Positions 16,193-24,021 of a stretch of 24,021 nt of DNA are shown piece after piece (positions within the stretch are counted from its first letter, which is position 1; the number at the start of each line of letters is the position of its first letter). The stretch is from Amoebophrya sp. AT5.2 (Eukaryota; Sar; Dinophyceae; Syndiniales; Amoebophryaceae). Location of the stretch: contig RXOD01004328.1 of NCBI GenBank assembly GCA_005223375.1, positions 1-24,021 on the forward strand. The letters run 5' to 3'. The position numbers and the translations under genes are program-made. The notes below the pieces were generated by a model that did no database searches, was not told the DNA's origin, and saw only the letters and a list, made by a program, of their open reading frames with translations.

Positions 16193-18006
16193 ATGCTGAA
16201 CCCCCAAGCGGAGAGCCAGACGTTGTACGTCAACAATCTGGACGACCGGAAAAACCCCGAAGTCCTCAAGAAAGCCCTGAAGGAGGTCTGCGGCGCCTAC
16301 GGCGAGCTACACGACATCGTCTGCATGAAGTCCATGAAAAGAAGAGGGCAAGCATGGGTGGTACCTACTGTCGAAAAAAACTTTTACTTTTACTCATTTC
16401 TGGTGCCGTGGTTCTTTAAAACTTCATGCTCGTGCTTGTTCATTCGGATCATACTGTGGGGGTCCTCCGGCTGCGCGTACACACAACCACGTCAAACCAA
16501 AGGTGCGAACAGTGAATGCAAAGGCGCGCTGTCCTCCGGTCGTAAAAACAGACGCGGAGGCACTCGGGCTGGCGCTCCACCGACCCACCCGCCGCGCCCT
16601 TTTGGTTTACATAGATTTAGATACAGGAAATTATTAATTTATAGGATCGAATATTTATATAAATGCACATCAGCACAGCCACAACCTTCACCCTGATGGC
16701 GGCAATGTCGCAACAGGCTAAAAAACGCATACCCTTCGCCTGTACGTTGGGCGCAGCCGATTGGTTTTGCTATGCTTCGCTATACCTCACTAGTGTGCGA
16801 GCTTCAGCTTCTCCATCTCCTCTCCATGTAAAAAATTGTCAGGTGTACAAGTCGATAGAATCGGCGCGGGACGCGAAGGAGTCTCTGCAGAACTTTCCAC
16901 TGTTTAACAAGCCGATGAGAATCGCCTTCGCAAAAACAAAATCGGACGTCATCGCCAAGGAGGACGGCACCTTTGTGCCAAGACCGAAGAACAACCTCAA
17001 ACAAGACCCCACGAAAAGGGACGCGCAGAAAAGAAAGGTAGAGCAGCCTATGTTTGAGGTTCCTGCAGTGGTTTTCCGCTAGAAATATGGATGATTATGA
17101 TTTTGATTCTAAAAAATGTGTGCAGCTTTATATATAATTAATCGATCCTACCTGCTGAAGATTCGATTGATGTTGACTTTCGTGAGATTATGGTGAAGCA
17201 AGTCTAGCTTTGCAGCAGTGATGTGTTGTGGAGTTCATCTGCACAGCAATCAATCTTCATCAGCGCTGCACGTAAAAATATACGATGATTTGAATAAATG
17301 AATCCACACCAGGAGGAGGCCGAGCGGCAGGCGCGGGAGGCAGCGGCAGCAGGCAGCGGCGTGGTGCCGGGGCAATTGGGATCCACGCTGCAGTTTTTTA
17401 ATCAGCCACAGCAGAGCGCTGCCAGCAATTTCTTCAACATGCAGGCCCCGCAAATGCCCATGCAGCAAGCCCAGCTGGGGTCGATGGTATTAATTAACAG
17501 CTTGAAAAAATAAATAGTACTCATCTATCATGGACTAAATGTAACAAAAATGTGATATGGATATCGGCGACATCAGTTGTAGGTGTGTATCGGTGCAGGC
17601 AGGACAGAAGCTGCCGCGTTCCTTTATTTTTAGTACCTCAATTTGATACAAGTAAAACGTGGAAGTAAGAGCATCCTGCACCGCACGAAAATTCCATCCA
17701 GACCCCAAGTATTCTCCAGAAGAGCCTCTAGAAGAAGACTCACTTACTCGCTTCGACCCATCGTTAATACAGTATCCCAACGAAACGCTGTTCGCGATCA
17801 ACCTCCCGCGCGAAGCGAACGAGCAGATGTTGCGGATGCTGTTTGGCCAGTACCAGGGCTTCAAGGAGGTGCGACACATCGAGTCCCGACAGTGCGCCTT
17901 CATCGAGTACATCTCGGAACCCTACGCGTCGGCAGCGCTCAGGGCGCTTTCCACTTTCGAGATTAAGCCCGGGCAAAAGCTGACCCTCGTCTACATGAGG
18001 AAATGA
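16193..18006 (+). CDS. SNRPA/SNRPB2: U1A/U2B''-family spliceosomal snRNP protein (two RRMs)
   Basis: Model: exons 16193-16360, 16843-17037, 17313-17486, and from about 17710 to 18006, all phase 0, about 277 residues. RRM1 has RNP2 LYVNNL and RNP1 RGQAWVVY, then LQNFPLFNKPMRIAFAKTKS and DVIAKEDGTFVPR. This closely follows the U1A/U2B''/SNF pattern in which RRM1 binds a U1 or U2 snRNA stem-loop. The linker is Glu/Ala/Gln-rich with an MQAPQMPMQQAQ patch. RRM2 has RNP2 LFAINL, the family-typical EANEQMLRMLFGQYQGFKEV, and RNP1 RQCAFIEY, and ends at the stop. Intron 1 splits RNP1 between its two valines. Many protists and flies have one protein doing both jobs, so U1A versus U2B'' cannot be decided here. 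The acceptor of exon 4 is uncertain within 17650-17725. The ATG at 16193 is chosen because it precedes RRM1 directly, but an upstream exon is possible. Confidence 0.9.
16361..16842 (+). other. Intron 1 of the U1A/U2B'' gene, with a GC-rich structured insert
   Basis: A 482-nt GTACCT...TTGTCAG intron, the longest in the window. Its 5' and 3' parts are T/A-rich, but 16455-16608 is GC-rich and holds nested inverted repeats. An outer imperfect pair is AAACCAAAGG near 16494 and CCTTTTGGTTT near 16598. An inner hairpin pairs CCTCCG at 16533-16538 with CGGAGG at 16555-16560 around an A-rich loop. The word GTCCTCCGG also occurs at 16462-16470. This could be an inserted element or a structured RNA. I cannot assign it to a known class. 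Confidence 0.6.
16494..16608. repeat. Imperfect inverted repeat enclosing a hairpin, inside an intron
   Basis: The outer arms at 16494-16507 and about 16593-16608 share AAACCAAA / TTTGGTTT exactly, then pair less well. The inner stem at 16533-16560 is CCTCCG-GTC against GAC-G-CGGAGG with one bulged base and a loop of about nine bases. The block is much more GC-rich than the rest of the intron. Confidence 0.5.
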
Positions 18007-18092
18007 GGATGAGGAGGCGAGTATGACCAGCTGCCCCCTGAGAAGATGCGCAGGGTTTGTGGAGCCGCAACGTGAGAAGTACAAAGAAAGTT
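18007..18092. other. Short spacer between the snRNP gene and the next candidate
   Basis: Only 86 nt separate the snRNP stop codon from the ATG at 18093. It contains no obvious promoter. Such tight head-to-tail spacing would favour polycistronic or trans-spliced expression if the downstream gene is real. Confidence 0.3.
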
Positions 18093-18630
18093 ATGGAGCT
18101 GCTCATTGCCATTCAAGATCGTACGGTTGAGAGGTACACGCATTGGTTTGACAAAAAATCGCAGCTGGCACAAAGACAAACTTGTGAAGCATTTTGCGTA
18201 GTACTGGTGGAGCCGCCCCTGCTATTGCAGGTCCATCGAGGTGAGTACTCTTTGTGTTTGTTCCCCGTTCGCACGCCGTTCTACTTTCTTGATCTTCGAG
18301 TGTGCAGCGCCGCTGACCACCACGATGAAAAACAAGAAAATCATTTGTATTTATAATATCTGCTACCTATATGTTATGAACGGTCCGGCTGGGAGTTCTT
18401 TGGATCTGATGCTCCTCCTCTCGATCGTGAACGTGATCTTATTAAGTACGATCGTCCAAGTCATCGACTTCGATCTGCATGCGGTTCGTGCCGCGACTGG
18501 GACTGCCCCTGGCTGCCGTCTACCATTTCTAGTTCTCCAAGACGTATACAAAAAAACGCAGGAACTCCAAGTCGACGGGCGGCAGGCAAAGCTGCAGCCC
18601 ATGATCAACCGAACTTCGGCTTTTATTTGA
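18093..18630 (+). CDS. Probable small membrane protein, two exons
   Basis: Model: exon 1 18093-18240 and exon 2 18308-18630, joined in phase 1, 156 residues. The intron of 67 nt is textbook: GTGAGT donor, pyrimidine-rich 3' half, TGTGCAG acceptor. Exon 1 reads MELLIAIQDRTVERYTHWF and ends EPPLLLQVHR. Exon 2 has a strongly hydrophobic segment, LDLMLLLSIVNVILLSTIVQVI, likely one transmembrane helix, and then a soluble tail with QDVYKKTQELQVDGRQAKLQP. I do not recognise the family. Third positions are GC-rich in exon 2. Other frames in 18375-18540 are also open and one reads plausibly, so transcript evidence is needed to settle the frame. Confidence 0.45.
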
Positions 18631-18897
18631 TTTCCCTTCTTTATCTTACTTTGTTGTGCGTAAAGGTAAACGGCTCCTCCTCCTACTAAACGGCTACTAC
18701 ACCACTGGTTCACTTGTCCCCGGAGCAGACTCAGGCATCAGACCAGCCCTCTCCTAGTACTTCTCGTTCTCGCAAACGCAATCGCAAACAAACACTAGCA
18801 CTACAACAGCCACTCGCACTAACTCACTCTCACAGCCACTCGCACTAACTCACTAGTAACTCACTCAACTCTCTTTTGTTCTTCCCGTCGCTGCAAA
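18631..18897 (+). other. Spacer and 5' leader with a tandem repeat
   Basis: This stretch precedes the 18898 gene and has no ORF. The part from 18770 on is rich in A/C and CACT words. It includes the repeat listed separately, then a pyrimidine-rich CTCTCTTTTGTTCTTCCCGTCG (18870-18891) just before the start codon. Confidence 0.5.
18807..18854 (+). repeat. Two-copy direct repeat in the 5' leader
   Basis: A 22-nt unit starting CAGCCACTCGCACT occurs at 18807-18828 and again, identically, at 18833-18854 (period 26). Shorter ACTCACT words continue on to 18868. Confidence 0.85.
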
Positions 18898-21528
18898 ATG
18901 ATGTCCGCAGGTGTGTACTCTGCCCGCTCTGGGCCGCAGTACTCGACGGACGGCCTCAGCCTCACCAGACGCTGCTATCGTCGTGGCGGTCTTCTCGCCT
19001 CCAAAACTTTTACTTTTTTCGGGGCCATTCTTTTTGCGGCCACAACCGCGAGTACACAGAAGTACAGCTGGGTAGAGGCTGTGCGAGCTACCGGCGGAGG
19101 CAGGAGGACGGATCATGTCGATGGCGCGACCAATCGTTCTTCACCTAAGCAGGCGTCACGCCACTTCCACCAGGAAGAAGCTGAAGCTGAAGGTCCGCTC
19201 CAGGGCCTTCTGCAGCAGTTCCGTTGCTTGGCCGTGTCCGTTTCTCAGGGATGTCGACGTCCATTTCTCAGTACTCCTTCTTCGGTGCCAAGCGGGTTCT
19301 GCCTTGGGGTCGGGATTCCCACGACCTCTTTGCCTCGTCAGTCTACTCCAAGAACTTGGGCCGCTGGAGAACAAGTACAAGGTGACAACGGGGGCGCCGG
19401 GCTCGAGACCGCCGCACGGGGAGTAGATGGAGGTCTTTTGGACCCCTCGGAAACGCTGGCAGCGATCTCGTCGATGTGTTGCGGTCAGGCCACCTCCCCG
19501 CACAGCCGTCAGGGGCATGATGTTGGTTCCGTCAACAAGTTCAATGCCCTTCAGGCGTTGTTGGAAGAGAAAAAGACGCTTTGCTTGGAAAGTACAAGTA
19601 CTACCACGTTTTTAGAGCTGCGCTCTTTCGCAAACCTGTCGGGGGCTTGCAGGACTATGCGGACGACTCTGCAGGACGTCTGGTGCGACTGGATTCGCAC
19701 ACTGGGGTGGTGGCGTCTCGTCAGATTTCTGGCGAGGGAAGAGGAGCAAGAGAAAACGGCATTGCAGCGTGTGGTTTTGCCGTGGGTGAAGGCGGGCGCG
19801 CCCCCTGGAGACAAGGCGATCGAGTGCCACATGGAACTGGAAGAAAAAAGACGTCAAGAACATGAACAACAAGAAGACGGAGAAGAAACTCCCGCTGTTG
19901 CTCACGGTGGAGACGCGGATGCAGAGATGAGCGAGATGATGGAGATGCCCGTTTCCCCGCACCCGCCTCCGAGGAAAAGTTGCGATTTCGAGCGCGGAAA
20001 CATTCCGGTGTACAATTTTCAAACCAAAAGCTTCATCCACTGCGAAAAGGATGCTGCTACCAGCGGCAGCGGTGCAGGAGAGGAGCATGGCGCATCAGGG
20101 TCTGACTCTTCGTTTCGTGCTCTCGACACCACGGACACAGCAGGAGAAAGGTATGTCGAACGCGCCGCCGCGTCTAGCGTGTCGGCGGTCGGGATTTCAT
20201 CTCCTGTGTCTCCTCAAACCCAAAGAGCTCATGAAGATCAAGCAGCTTGGCCAGCAGGCTCAGAAAGAACCTTAATCGACTACCTGTACGCGATCGACGG
20301 TATTGGGAAGGACCTGGTGTCCTCGCTTCAACAAACCAGGCAGGAACGCGAAGGCGACCCGACGGTCCGGCTTTTCCACGCGATGCGGCGGCAACTCGAT
20401 TGTGCGCAGAAGAAAGTAGCCAACGAGAACAGGAGCCATGAAAACGAGACAAATAATGTTGCCAGCAGGTTCATTCCGACCTACACCTACCTTGCGGAGA
20501 ATACGCGCCCGGTGGCGCCGTCCCCTCCATGGTCCTCGAAGTGGGAGCTAATCGAGCTGACCTGGGACACTTTTCGTGACGGCCTGGAGCTCGACCACGA
20601 TGCCGATTGGTATACGCCGGCTGATGAGTATGAGGCCCTGCTCCACCGGGCGCCCACAAGTGTGAGAGCTTACTTCGCTCCTAGCGATGTCGCGCGAACG
20701 TGCGCGGACATTACGGAGCCGCGGCTCCGGTTTTTGTGTTTTCGGGCTTTGCGCGGCGGAATTAATTCCAGGCACCAACGGAGCACCAGTGCGACCCAGC
20801 AGGAGCGGCGGGCGCGAGGCCCTAGTGCGGGAACGCCGCCAGCGCCACGGGGGCAAGAAACTCCGTTTGAGGCCGCAGACATGCTGGATGCCGAAGCGGA
20901 AAACTGTAATCGCGGTGGTGCGGACCAACTGCACCAGAAGAGCGAGCACCACCAGGCTCTGCTCAAGGCGAGTGCGGCCCTACGCGAATTCGGAACTGCC
21001 GGGAACCTGCTGCAAGTGGACATTGTTCTGTTCCAGAAATCTATGGGAAAGGGTGAAAATAGCAGAAGCTTGCTGCACACTATTCGCGCGCAGATGTTCG
21101 AGTGGGGCGGGGATATGGAGGGATTCAAAGTGCCGGACGAAAGCGGAAATGGGTCGCGTAAGTACAATGAGAAACGTGCCGAGAAGGGGTGGCGCGTCCG
21201 CGGCTCGCACGTGGGGGAGGGGGGCGATGCTTTTTACGCGCCTTTGGCGCCGACCTACGACGCGAGGCTGCGGAATGTTGGCCCACACGACCTCCCGGTC
21301 GAGGTCGACACGAACTTTTTGGTGAGGCCGGTCGAGTGGTTGCGGTGGAAGATCTTGCTGGTGCGAGACGATGAGGACACACTGCGCATGCTGAAAGATA
21401 GACCACTGGTGGAGCACGAAATCGAGGATAGACTTCGCCACGCGTACGGCGAAAGGCAAAGTAGGCGTAGAAGTAGTCGCGGTCCTCCACCAAGTAAAGG
21501 CACAGCAAGGCCTGCAAGAAGTTTCTGA
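18898..21528 (+). CDS. Large unidentified protein with N-terminal hydrophobic segment
   Basis: Intact single-exon frame of 876 codons starting with a double ATG (18898, 18901). Residues 36-52 (KTFTFFGAILFAATTAS) form a hydrophobic stretch after an Arg-rich start, consistent with a signal anchor or signal peptide, although it begins unusually far in. The middle has a helical region (NALQALLEEKKTLCLES to RTTLQDVWCDWIRTLGWWRLVRF), then a Glu/Gln-rich acidic stretch. The C-terminal half looks more ordered: LIDYLYAIDGIGKDLVSSL, YTYLAENTRPVAPSPPW, WELIELTWDTFRDGLELDHD, ARTCADITEPRLRFLCFRAL, and near the end NFLVRPVEWLRWKILLVRDD and PLVEHEIEDRLRHAYGER. Cysteines are frequent in the first third. No catalytic signature is visible. 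A secretory or membrane location is inferred from the hydrophobic segment only. Codon use matches the neighbouring genes. Confidence 0.8.
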   Translation: MMSAGVYSARSGPQYSTDGLSLTRRCYRRGGLLASKTFTFFGAILFAATTASTQKYSWVEAVRATGGGRRTDHVDGATNRSSPKQASRHFHQEEAEAEGPLQGLLQQFRCLAVSVSQGCRRPFLSTPSSVPSGFCLGVGIPTTSLPRQSTPRTWAAGEQVQGDNGGAGLETAARGVDGGLLDPSETLAAISSMCCGQATSPHSRQGHDVGSVNKFNALQALLEEKKTLCLESTSTTTFLELRSFANLSGACRTMRTTLQDVWCDWIRTLGWWRLVRFLAREEEQEKTALQRVVLPWVKAGAPPGDKAIECHMELEEKRRQEHEQQEDGEETPAVAHGGDADAEMSEMMEMPVSPHPPPRKSCDFERGNIPVYNFQTKSFIHCEKDAATSGSGAGEEHGASGSDSSFRALDTTDTAGERYVERAAASSVSAVGISSPVSPQTQRAHEDQAAWPAGSERTLIDYLYAIDGIGKDLVSSLQQTRQEREGDPTVRLFHAMRRQLDCAQKKVANENRSHENETNNVASRFIPTYTYLAENTRPVAPSPPWSSKWELIELTWDTFRDGLELDHDADWYTPADEYEALLHRAPTSVRAYFAPSDVARTCADITEPRLRFLCFRALRGGINSRHQRSTSATQQERRARGPSAGTPPAPRGQETPFEAADMLDAEAENCNRGGADQLHQKSEHHQALLKASAALREFGTAGNLLQVDIVLFQKSMGKGENSRSLLHTIRAQMFEWGGDMEGFKVPDESGNGSRKYNEKRAEKGWRVRGSHVGEGGDAFYAPLAPTYDARLRNVGPHDLPVEVDTNFLVRPVEWLRWKILLVRDDEDTLRMLKDRPLVEHEIEDRLRHAYGERQSRRRSSRGPPPSKGTARPARSF

Positions 21529-21719
21529 AAGGTCGGCTGATGGTGCAGCTGTTGATGCCGCTCGCGATGTATGGATGAAGCGCAACACAACCGGACCCCC
21601 GCTGGGAAAACACATATGTATGTGGATTTGGAGCGTTTGTCTCCGAAGAGAGCAACGACGGTTGCAGATTGGAATTTCAAAGGGATATGGAAAAAAGCAT
21701 TTATAATAAAATCAATGCT

Positions 21720-22145
21720 TAATTATTATGTCGAAACCGAGAAATGATAGCATATCCTGCGCAAGAACTACTATCGAGAATAAGAAACCGCGTGAAGAAA
21801 AGCGCGTCCGGACGGCCGCGATGGTCCTTACCTACCACGTGATGACATTGATGTTGATGCAAGAACTTTTTCGCGAGCGCAGCTCGACGTCGTTCTGCCA
21901 AGCTCTACTGCTGCACAGAGGGCGAAAGCTGGCAATGCAAAATTATAAAAAAGTAAGAGTAAGTTATCGCTCCCGCTCGCCCTACCGCCACGGAATCCGT
22001 AAGAAACACGACCCGCTGGGCGTGGGCGAGGGTCTTGGCTGTGTGATTGAGTTTGCGATTGATTCTGAATCGTGTTCGTGGTGCCCGTTGTTCCCCGTTT
22101 CATAAATTTACGGAGCCGCTCAGCGTGCTGGAAGAGCAACGCCAA
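21720..22145 (-). CDS. Alternative antisense two-exon small gene
   Basis: On the minus strand an ATG at 22145 opens 105 codons (MALLFQHAERLRKFMKRG..., with a hydrophobic NLLLLFYNFALPAFALCAAVE). The frame runs into a consensus donor AG|GTAAGG at 21831. A 75-nt intron could end at a TTGCGCAG acceptor (21757), adding nine codons to a stop near 21730. The splice sites are good, but every confident gene in the window is on the other strand and the protein matches nothing known. This is a low-confidence alternative to the + strand ORF. Confidence 0.2.
21728..22105 (+). CDS. Possible small basic protein
   Basis: ATG-started frame of 125 codons with GC-rich third positions. It includes AAMVLTYHVMTLMLMQELF, then KKVRVSYRSRSPYRHGIRKKHD and a C-terminal GLGCVIEFAIDSES. 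It matches no family I recognise. A perfect donor-like GTAAGT occurs inside at about 21959-21964, so part of it could be intronic. An antisense model overlaps it, and at most one is likely to be real. Confidence 0.25.
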   Translation: MSKPRNDSISCARTTIENKKPREEKRVRTAAMVLTYHVMTLMLMQELFRERSSTSFCQALLLHRGRKLAMQNYKKVRVSYRSRSPYRHGIRKKHDPLGVGEGLGCVIEFAIDSESCSWCPLFPVS

Positions 22146-22279
22146 AAGGCTGCGAGGGACTGCTCCATACTCGTCGAAGATCTACGCTCAACACAGTCAT
22201 CGATCGGCCATCGAACAGGGAGGCTCATCTCGTCGTCCGCACATTTTTCTCTCTTGCTCGAACAATAAGGAAGATCATC

Positions 22280-22825
22280 ATGCTTCGAAGGTTACCCGGC
22301 CTTGTGTCGCGGTCTTCCGCGGCCTCCTCGCGGCCCCCCCCAACATTTAGCCGCTTTTTCGCTGCCGCCGCGGCGGACCCCGCTGAGGGCGTACAGAACA
22401 GGCTGCTGCTCACCATGGGCTCGCCGCACGACAGCATCTTCAAGCGCGTGCCCATAGACTCGCTGACCGCCCCGGGCCGCGAGGGCTCCTTCACGGTCAC
22501 GAACAACCACTCGCAGCTGGTCTCCCAGCTCCAGCCGGGGGTGATCACGGTGAAGGGTGCTGGTGCGGGAGACGGGAGCGGTGCGCTGCAAACCTACTTC
22601 ATCAGCGACGGGTTCCTGTTCTTCAACCACGCGGCGGACGCGTCGGGCTGCTGCACGGTGGAGGTGAGCGGGTTCGAAATCGTCCCAACAGACATGCTAG
22701 ACAAAGAGAAGGCGGCGACCCTACTCACGGAACTGAACGCGGGACCGAAGGACAGCGAGTGGGACAAGGCAAAAATATCGCTCGGGAGCGGCCTCCTCAA
22801 CCAAGTGATCAAGGCGGCGACGTAA
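22280..22825 (+). CDS. ATP5F1D: Mitochondrial F1F0 ATP synthase delta subunit (bacterial epsilon homologue)
   Basis: 181 residues, close to the usual length of the mitochondrial precursor. It is part of the central stalk of ATP synthase in the mitochondrial inner membrane, linking the c-ring to gamma. Residues 1-36 (MLRRLPGLVSRSSAASSRPP, then FSRFFAAAAA) are basic, Ser/Ala-rich and free of acidic residues until the end, a typical mitochondrial targeting presequence. Residues 40-135 show the beta-sandwich pattern: DSIFKRVPIDSLTAPGREGSF, then NNHSQLVSQLQPGVITV, YFISDGFLFF and CTVEVSGFEIVPTDML. The remaining 45 residues form the short helical C-terminal part. No intron is needed. The start at 22280 is the only ATG ahead of the presequence. 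The stop codon lies in an ACGTAAGAG context that resembles a splice donor. Confidence 0.9.
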   Translation: MLRRLPGLVSRSSAASSRPPPTFSRFFAAAAADPAEGVQNRLLLTMGSPHDSIFKRVPIDSLTAPGREGSFTVTNNHSQLVSQLQPGVITVKGAGAGDGSGALQTYFISDGFLFFNHAADASGCCTVEVSGFEIVPTDMLDKEKAATLLTELNAGPKDSEWDKAKISLGSGLLNQVIKAAT

Positions 22826-23121
22826 GAGAAATGGAAAAGGCGACAGGCGAGCAATGGACCGAAGAGGCGCAAGCGATGGAGAGGCAAAAGGATCCGAAGA
22901 CCAAGAGGAAGACCGAGGCGGGGGCTGAAGCTGAAGTCGATTAGCCGACGGTACTACTACTTCATCTTCTCGTAGTACTCGTTTGTCAATATATATTCTT
23001 TTTCTAAATTCTTTCGCCAGGTTTTCAATTTTCTTGATGGCAAGATTCAAAGAAAGAGAATGGACATGGAGAAGATACTAGACGGGCTCCGCTCTATAAA
23101 TCGATCACGGAACAATAATGC
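22826..23121 (+). other. Gap with short downstream ORF and TATA-like box
   Basis: Just after the ATP synthase stop, an ORF from ATG 22831 to TAG 22942-22944 encodes 37 Glu/Lys-rich residues (MEKATGEQWTEEAQAM...). It may be an alternative C-terminal exon or simply 3' untranslated sequence. An AT-rich stretch at 22985-23010 follows. CTATAAAT at 23094-23101 sits about 20 nt before the next candidate start codon. Confidence 0.35.
23094..23101 (+). promoter_or_regulatory. TATA-like element
   Basis: CTATAAAT about 20 nt upstream of the ATG at 23122. This is rather close to the start codon for a classical TATA box, and AT-rich words of this kind also occur by chance in the gaps here. Confidence 0.2.
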
Positions 23122-23595
23122 ATGGACATGACAGAGTCTGCTTCTGCTCTTGCAAGCGTCGGCTTTCCAGAGGTAAGCGCTCGAAGATACTACAGTTGTC
23201 GCAGCGACATACATGAGTCTGTTCTTGATGATGAAGCCAGACACTCAGCCTCAACGCAGGCAGAGAAACGATATTTTTTTGCATCGAAGCTGTCGATCAA
23301 GACAAGAGAAAAGCAAAAATAGTTGTTGCTGGCCTCGCGCCAGCGTCAACCAGCCGCCTTCGGTGCTGCAAGAGCGGCGCACAATGAATGCGGTCACGCA
23401 CCACCAAGAGGAACACTTGTGCTGGATCTCTCTCGTCTCATAAGGTTCTTCCTACCCGTGCCCGTCGTGATGCTTAGTGAAGCGCATTGTCGATTACGTT
23501 GTCCTCGCAATCAGCGTAAATCAGGGCTACTCATTCGTGGAGAAGAGCTTCTTTTTCTTTCAACCCATGATCAGAGGCTTGCCACCTTTTCGTGA
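23122..23595 (+). CDS. Possible two-exon small protein
   Basis: Model: exon 1 23122-23172 (MDMTESASALASVGFPE), intron 23173-23322 (GTAAGC...AATAG, 150 nt), exon 2 23323-23595, joined in phase 0 for 107 residues. The donor CAGAG|GTAAGC is close to consensus. Exon 2 has a hydrophobic stretch (TLVLDLSRLIRFFLPVPVVML) that could be a membrane segment or a buried helix, then a basic region and GEELLFLSTHDQRL. No family is recognised. A competing frame in 23476-23758 (KRIVDYVVLAISVNQGYSFV) also looks coding, so the second exon is uncertain. Another ATG at 23118 opens a different, short frame. Confidence 0.38.
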
Positions 23596-24021
23596 GCTCT
23601 CGAACAGCACTCATCTTCGCCATCGTTGCCTCTGTCATCTTTTGGAAAGGATGTTTCCATCGTTATTCCACCCATTCTTTCAATGTCGAATCGATTTCGA
23701 AGCTCGTCGAATCAGCGTCGTGGTCGTGATAGATTCTTCTACGAGCGGCAGAACATAGTACGTTACGCGTAGTAGGTCGGCTACGCTTGTTTTGCTTTTA
23801 TTCTCATTCATTCTCATACGTTTTCACTCGTGTCGTCCGTTTTGTTTGTCGACTGGTCTTCCCCAACCTCAAAAACACAGCCTGGAAAGCGGGCTAAGGC
23901 TACGGCGCCCTTTGTTTGAGCATAAAACAAGGAGTACGGGCACGCCGGTGGGCCCCCTTTTGGTAGGTAGGTAGGTAGGCCGTGCACCCGCATGCCCCTA
24001 ACTAAGTACGCTCGGCCGAGT
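23596..24021. other. Window end without an assigned gene
   Basis: One + frame is open from 23476 to 23758 (HLRHRCLCHLLERMFPSLF...) and could be an alternative exon of the preceding candidate. Beyond 23760 I see no coding signal. The end holds a short imperfect palindrome (CTTTGTTT...AAAACAAGG at 23909-23932) and the GGTA repeat. Confidence 0.35.
23962..23979 (+). repeat. Tetranucleotide repeat (GGTA)n
   Basis: Four and a half copies of GGTA, directly after a GGGCCCCCTTTT run. It is a simple microsatellite. Confidence 0.9.

Larger units (their letters stand above)
21529..22279. other. Gap with competing ORFs on both strands
   Basis: AT-rich sequence around 21685-21725 (including AATAAAATCAATG) probably marks the 3' end of the preceding gene. 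From 21728 to 22145 both strands are open and both look partly coding, as listed separately. The 130 nt before 22280 are the likely leader of the ATP synthase gene. Confidence 0.4.

Noticed and set aside
20980..21655. Overlapping minus-strand frames across the end of the large unidentified gene
   Set aside because: They are antisense to an intact frame with good codon bias and show no recognisable domain.
23962..23979. GGTA repeat as a possible telomere
   Set aside because: Only four and a half copies of a four-base unit inside otherwise complex sequence. This is not a telomeric array.

Overview
This looks like nuclear DNA from a protist. The evidence is GT...AG introns whose phases match across exons, a nucleus-type poly(A)/uridylyl transferase, a U1A/U2B''-type spliceosomal protein, a eukaryotic-type protein kinase, and a mitochondrially targeted ATP synthase delta subunit. 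Coding sequence has GC-rich third codon positions and many low-complexity inserts (Ser, Glu/Asp, Ala, Gln). Every confidently called gene is on the + strand with short gaps. That resembles the one-way gene arrays of dinoflagellates and their relatives, but the lineage is an inference that the sequence alone does not settle. I see no bacterial operon, tRNA, rRNA, CRISPR array, transposase or reverse transcriptase.

Layout. 71-631: short unidentified ORF. 993-3062: Cid1/TUTase-like nucleotidyltransferase. 3576-6155: acidic disordered protein. 6156-7572: gap with one weak ORF. 7573-10914: unidentified three-exon protein of 972 residues. 11353-11970: small Cys-rich (zinc-ribbon-like) protein. 12652-14475: two-exon protein kinase. 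About 14882-15899: probable multi-exon membrane protein with very short introns, 5' end unresolved. 16193-18006: four-exon U1A/U2B'' homologue. 18093-18630: probable two-exon small membrane protein. 18898-21528: large unidentified protein with an N-terminal hydrophobic segment. 21529-22279: gap with overlapping ORFs on opposite strands. 22280-22825: ATP synthase delta subunit. 23122-23595: probable two-exon small gene. After that there is only a short GGTA repeat.

The recognisable genes are housekeeping functions (RNA tailing, splicing, phosphorylation, mitochondrial ATP synthesis) with no evident shared pathway. The unidentified ones (7573-10914, 11353-11970, 18898-21528 and the small membrane genes) are the novel part of the window. 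I found no convincing new multi-gene system. Gene models were made by hand from open frames, splice-site consensus and phase matching, so exon ends marked uncertain need transcript data.
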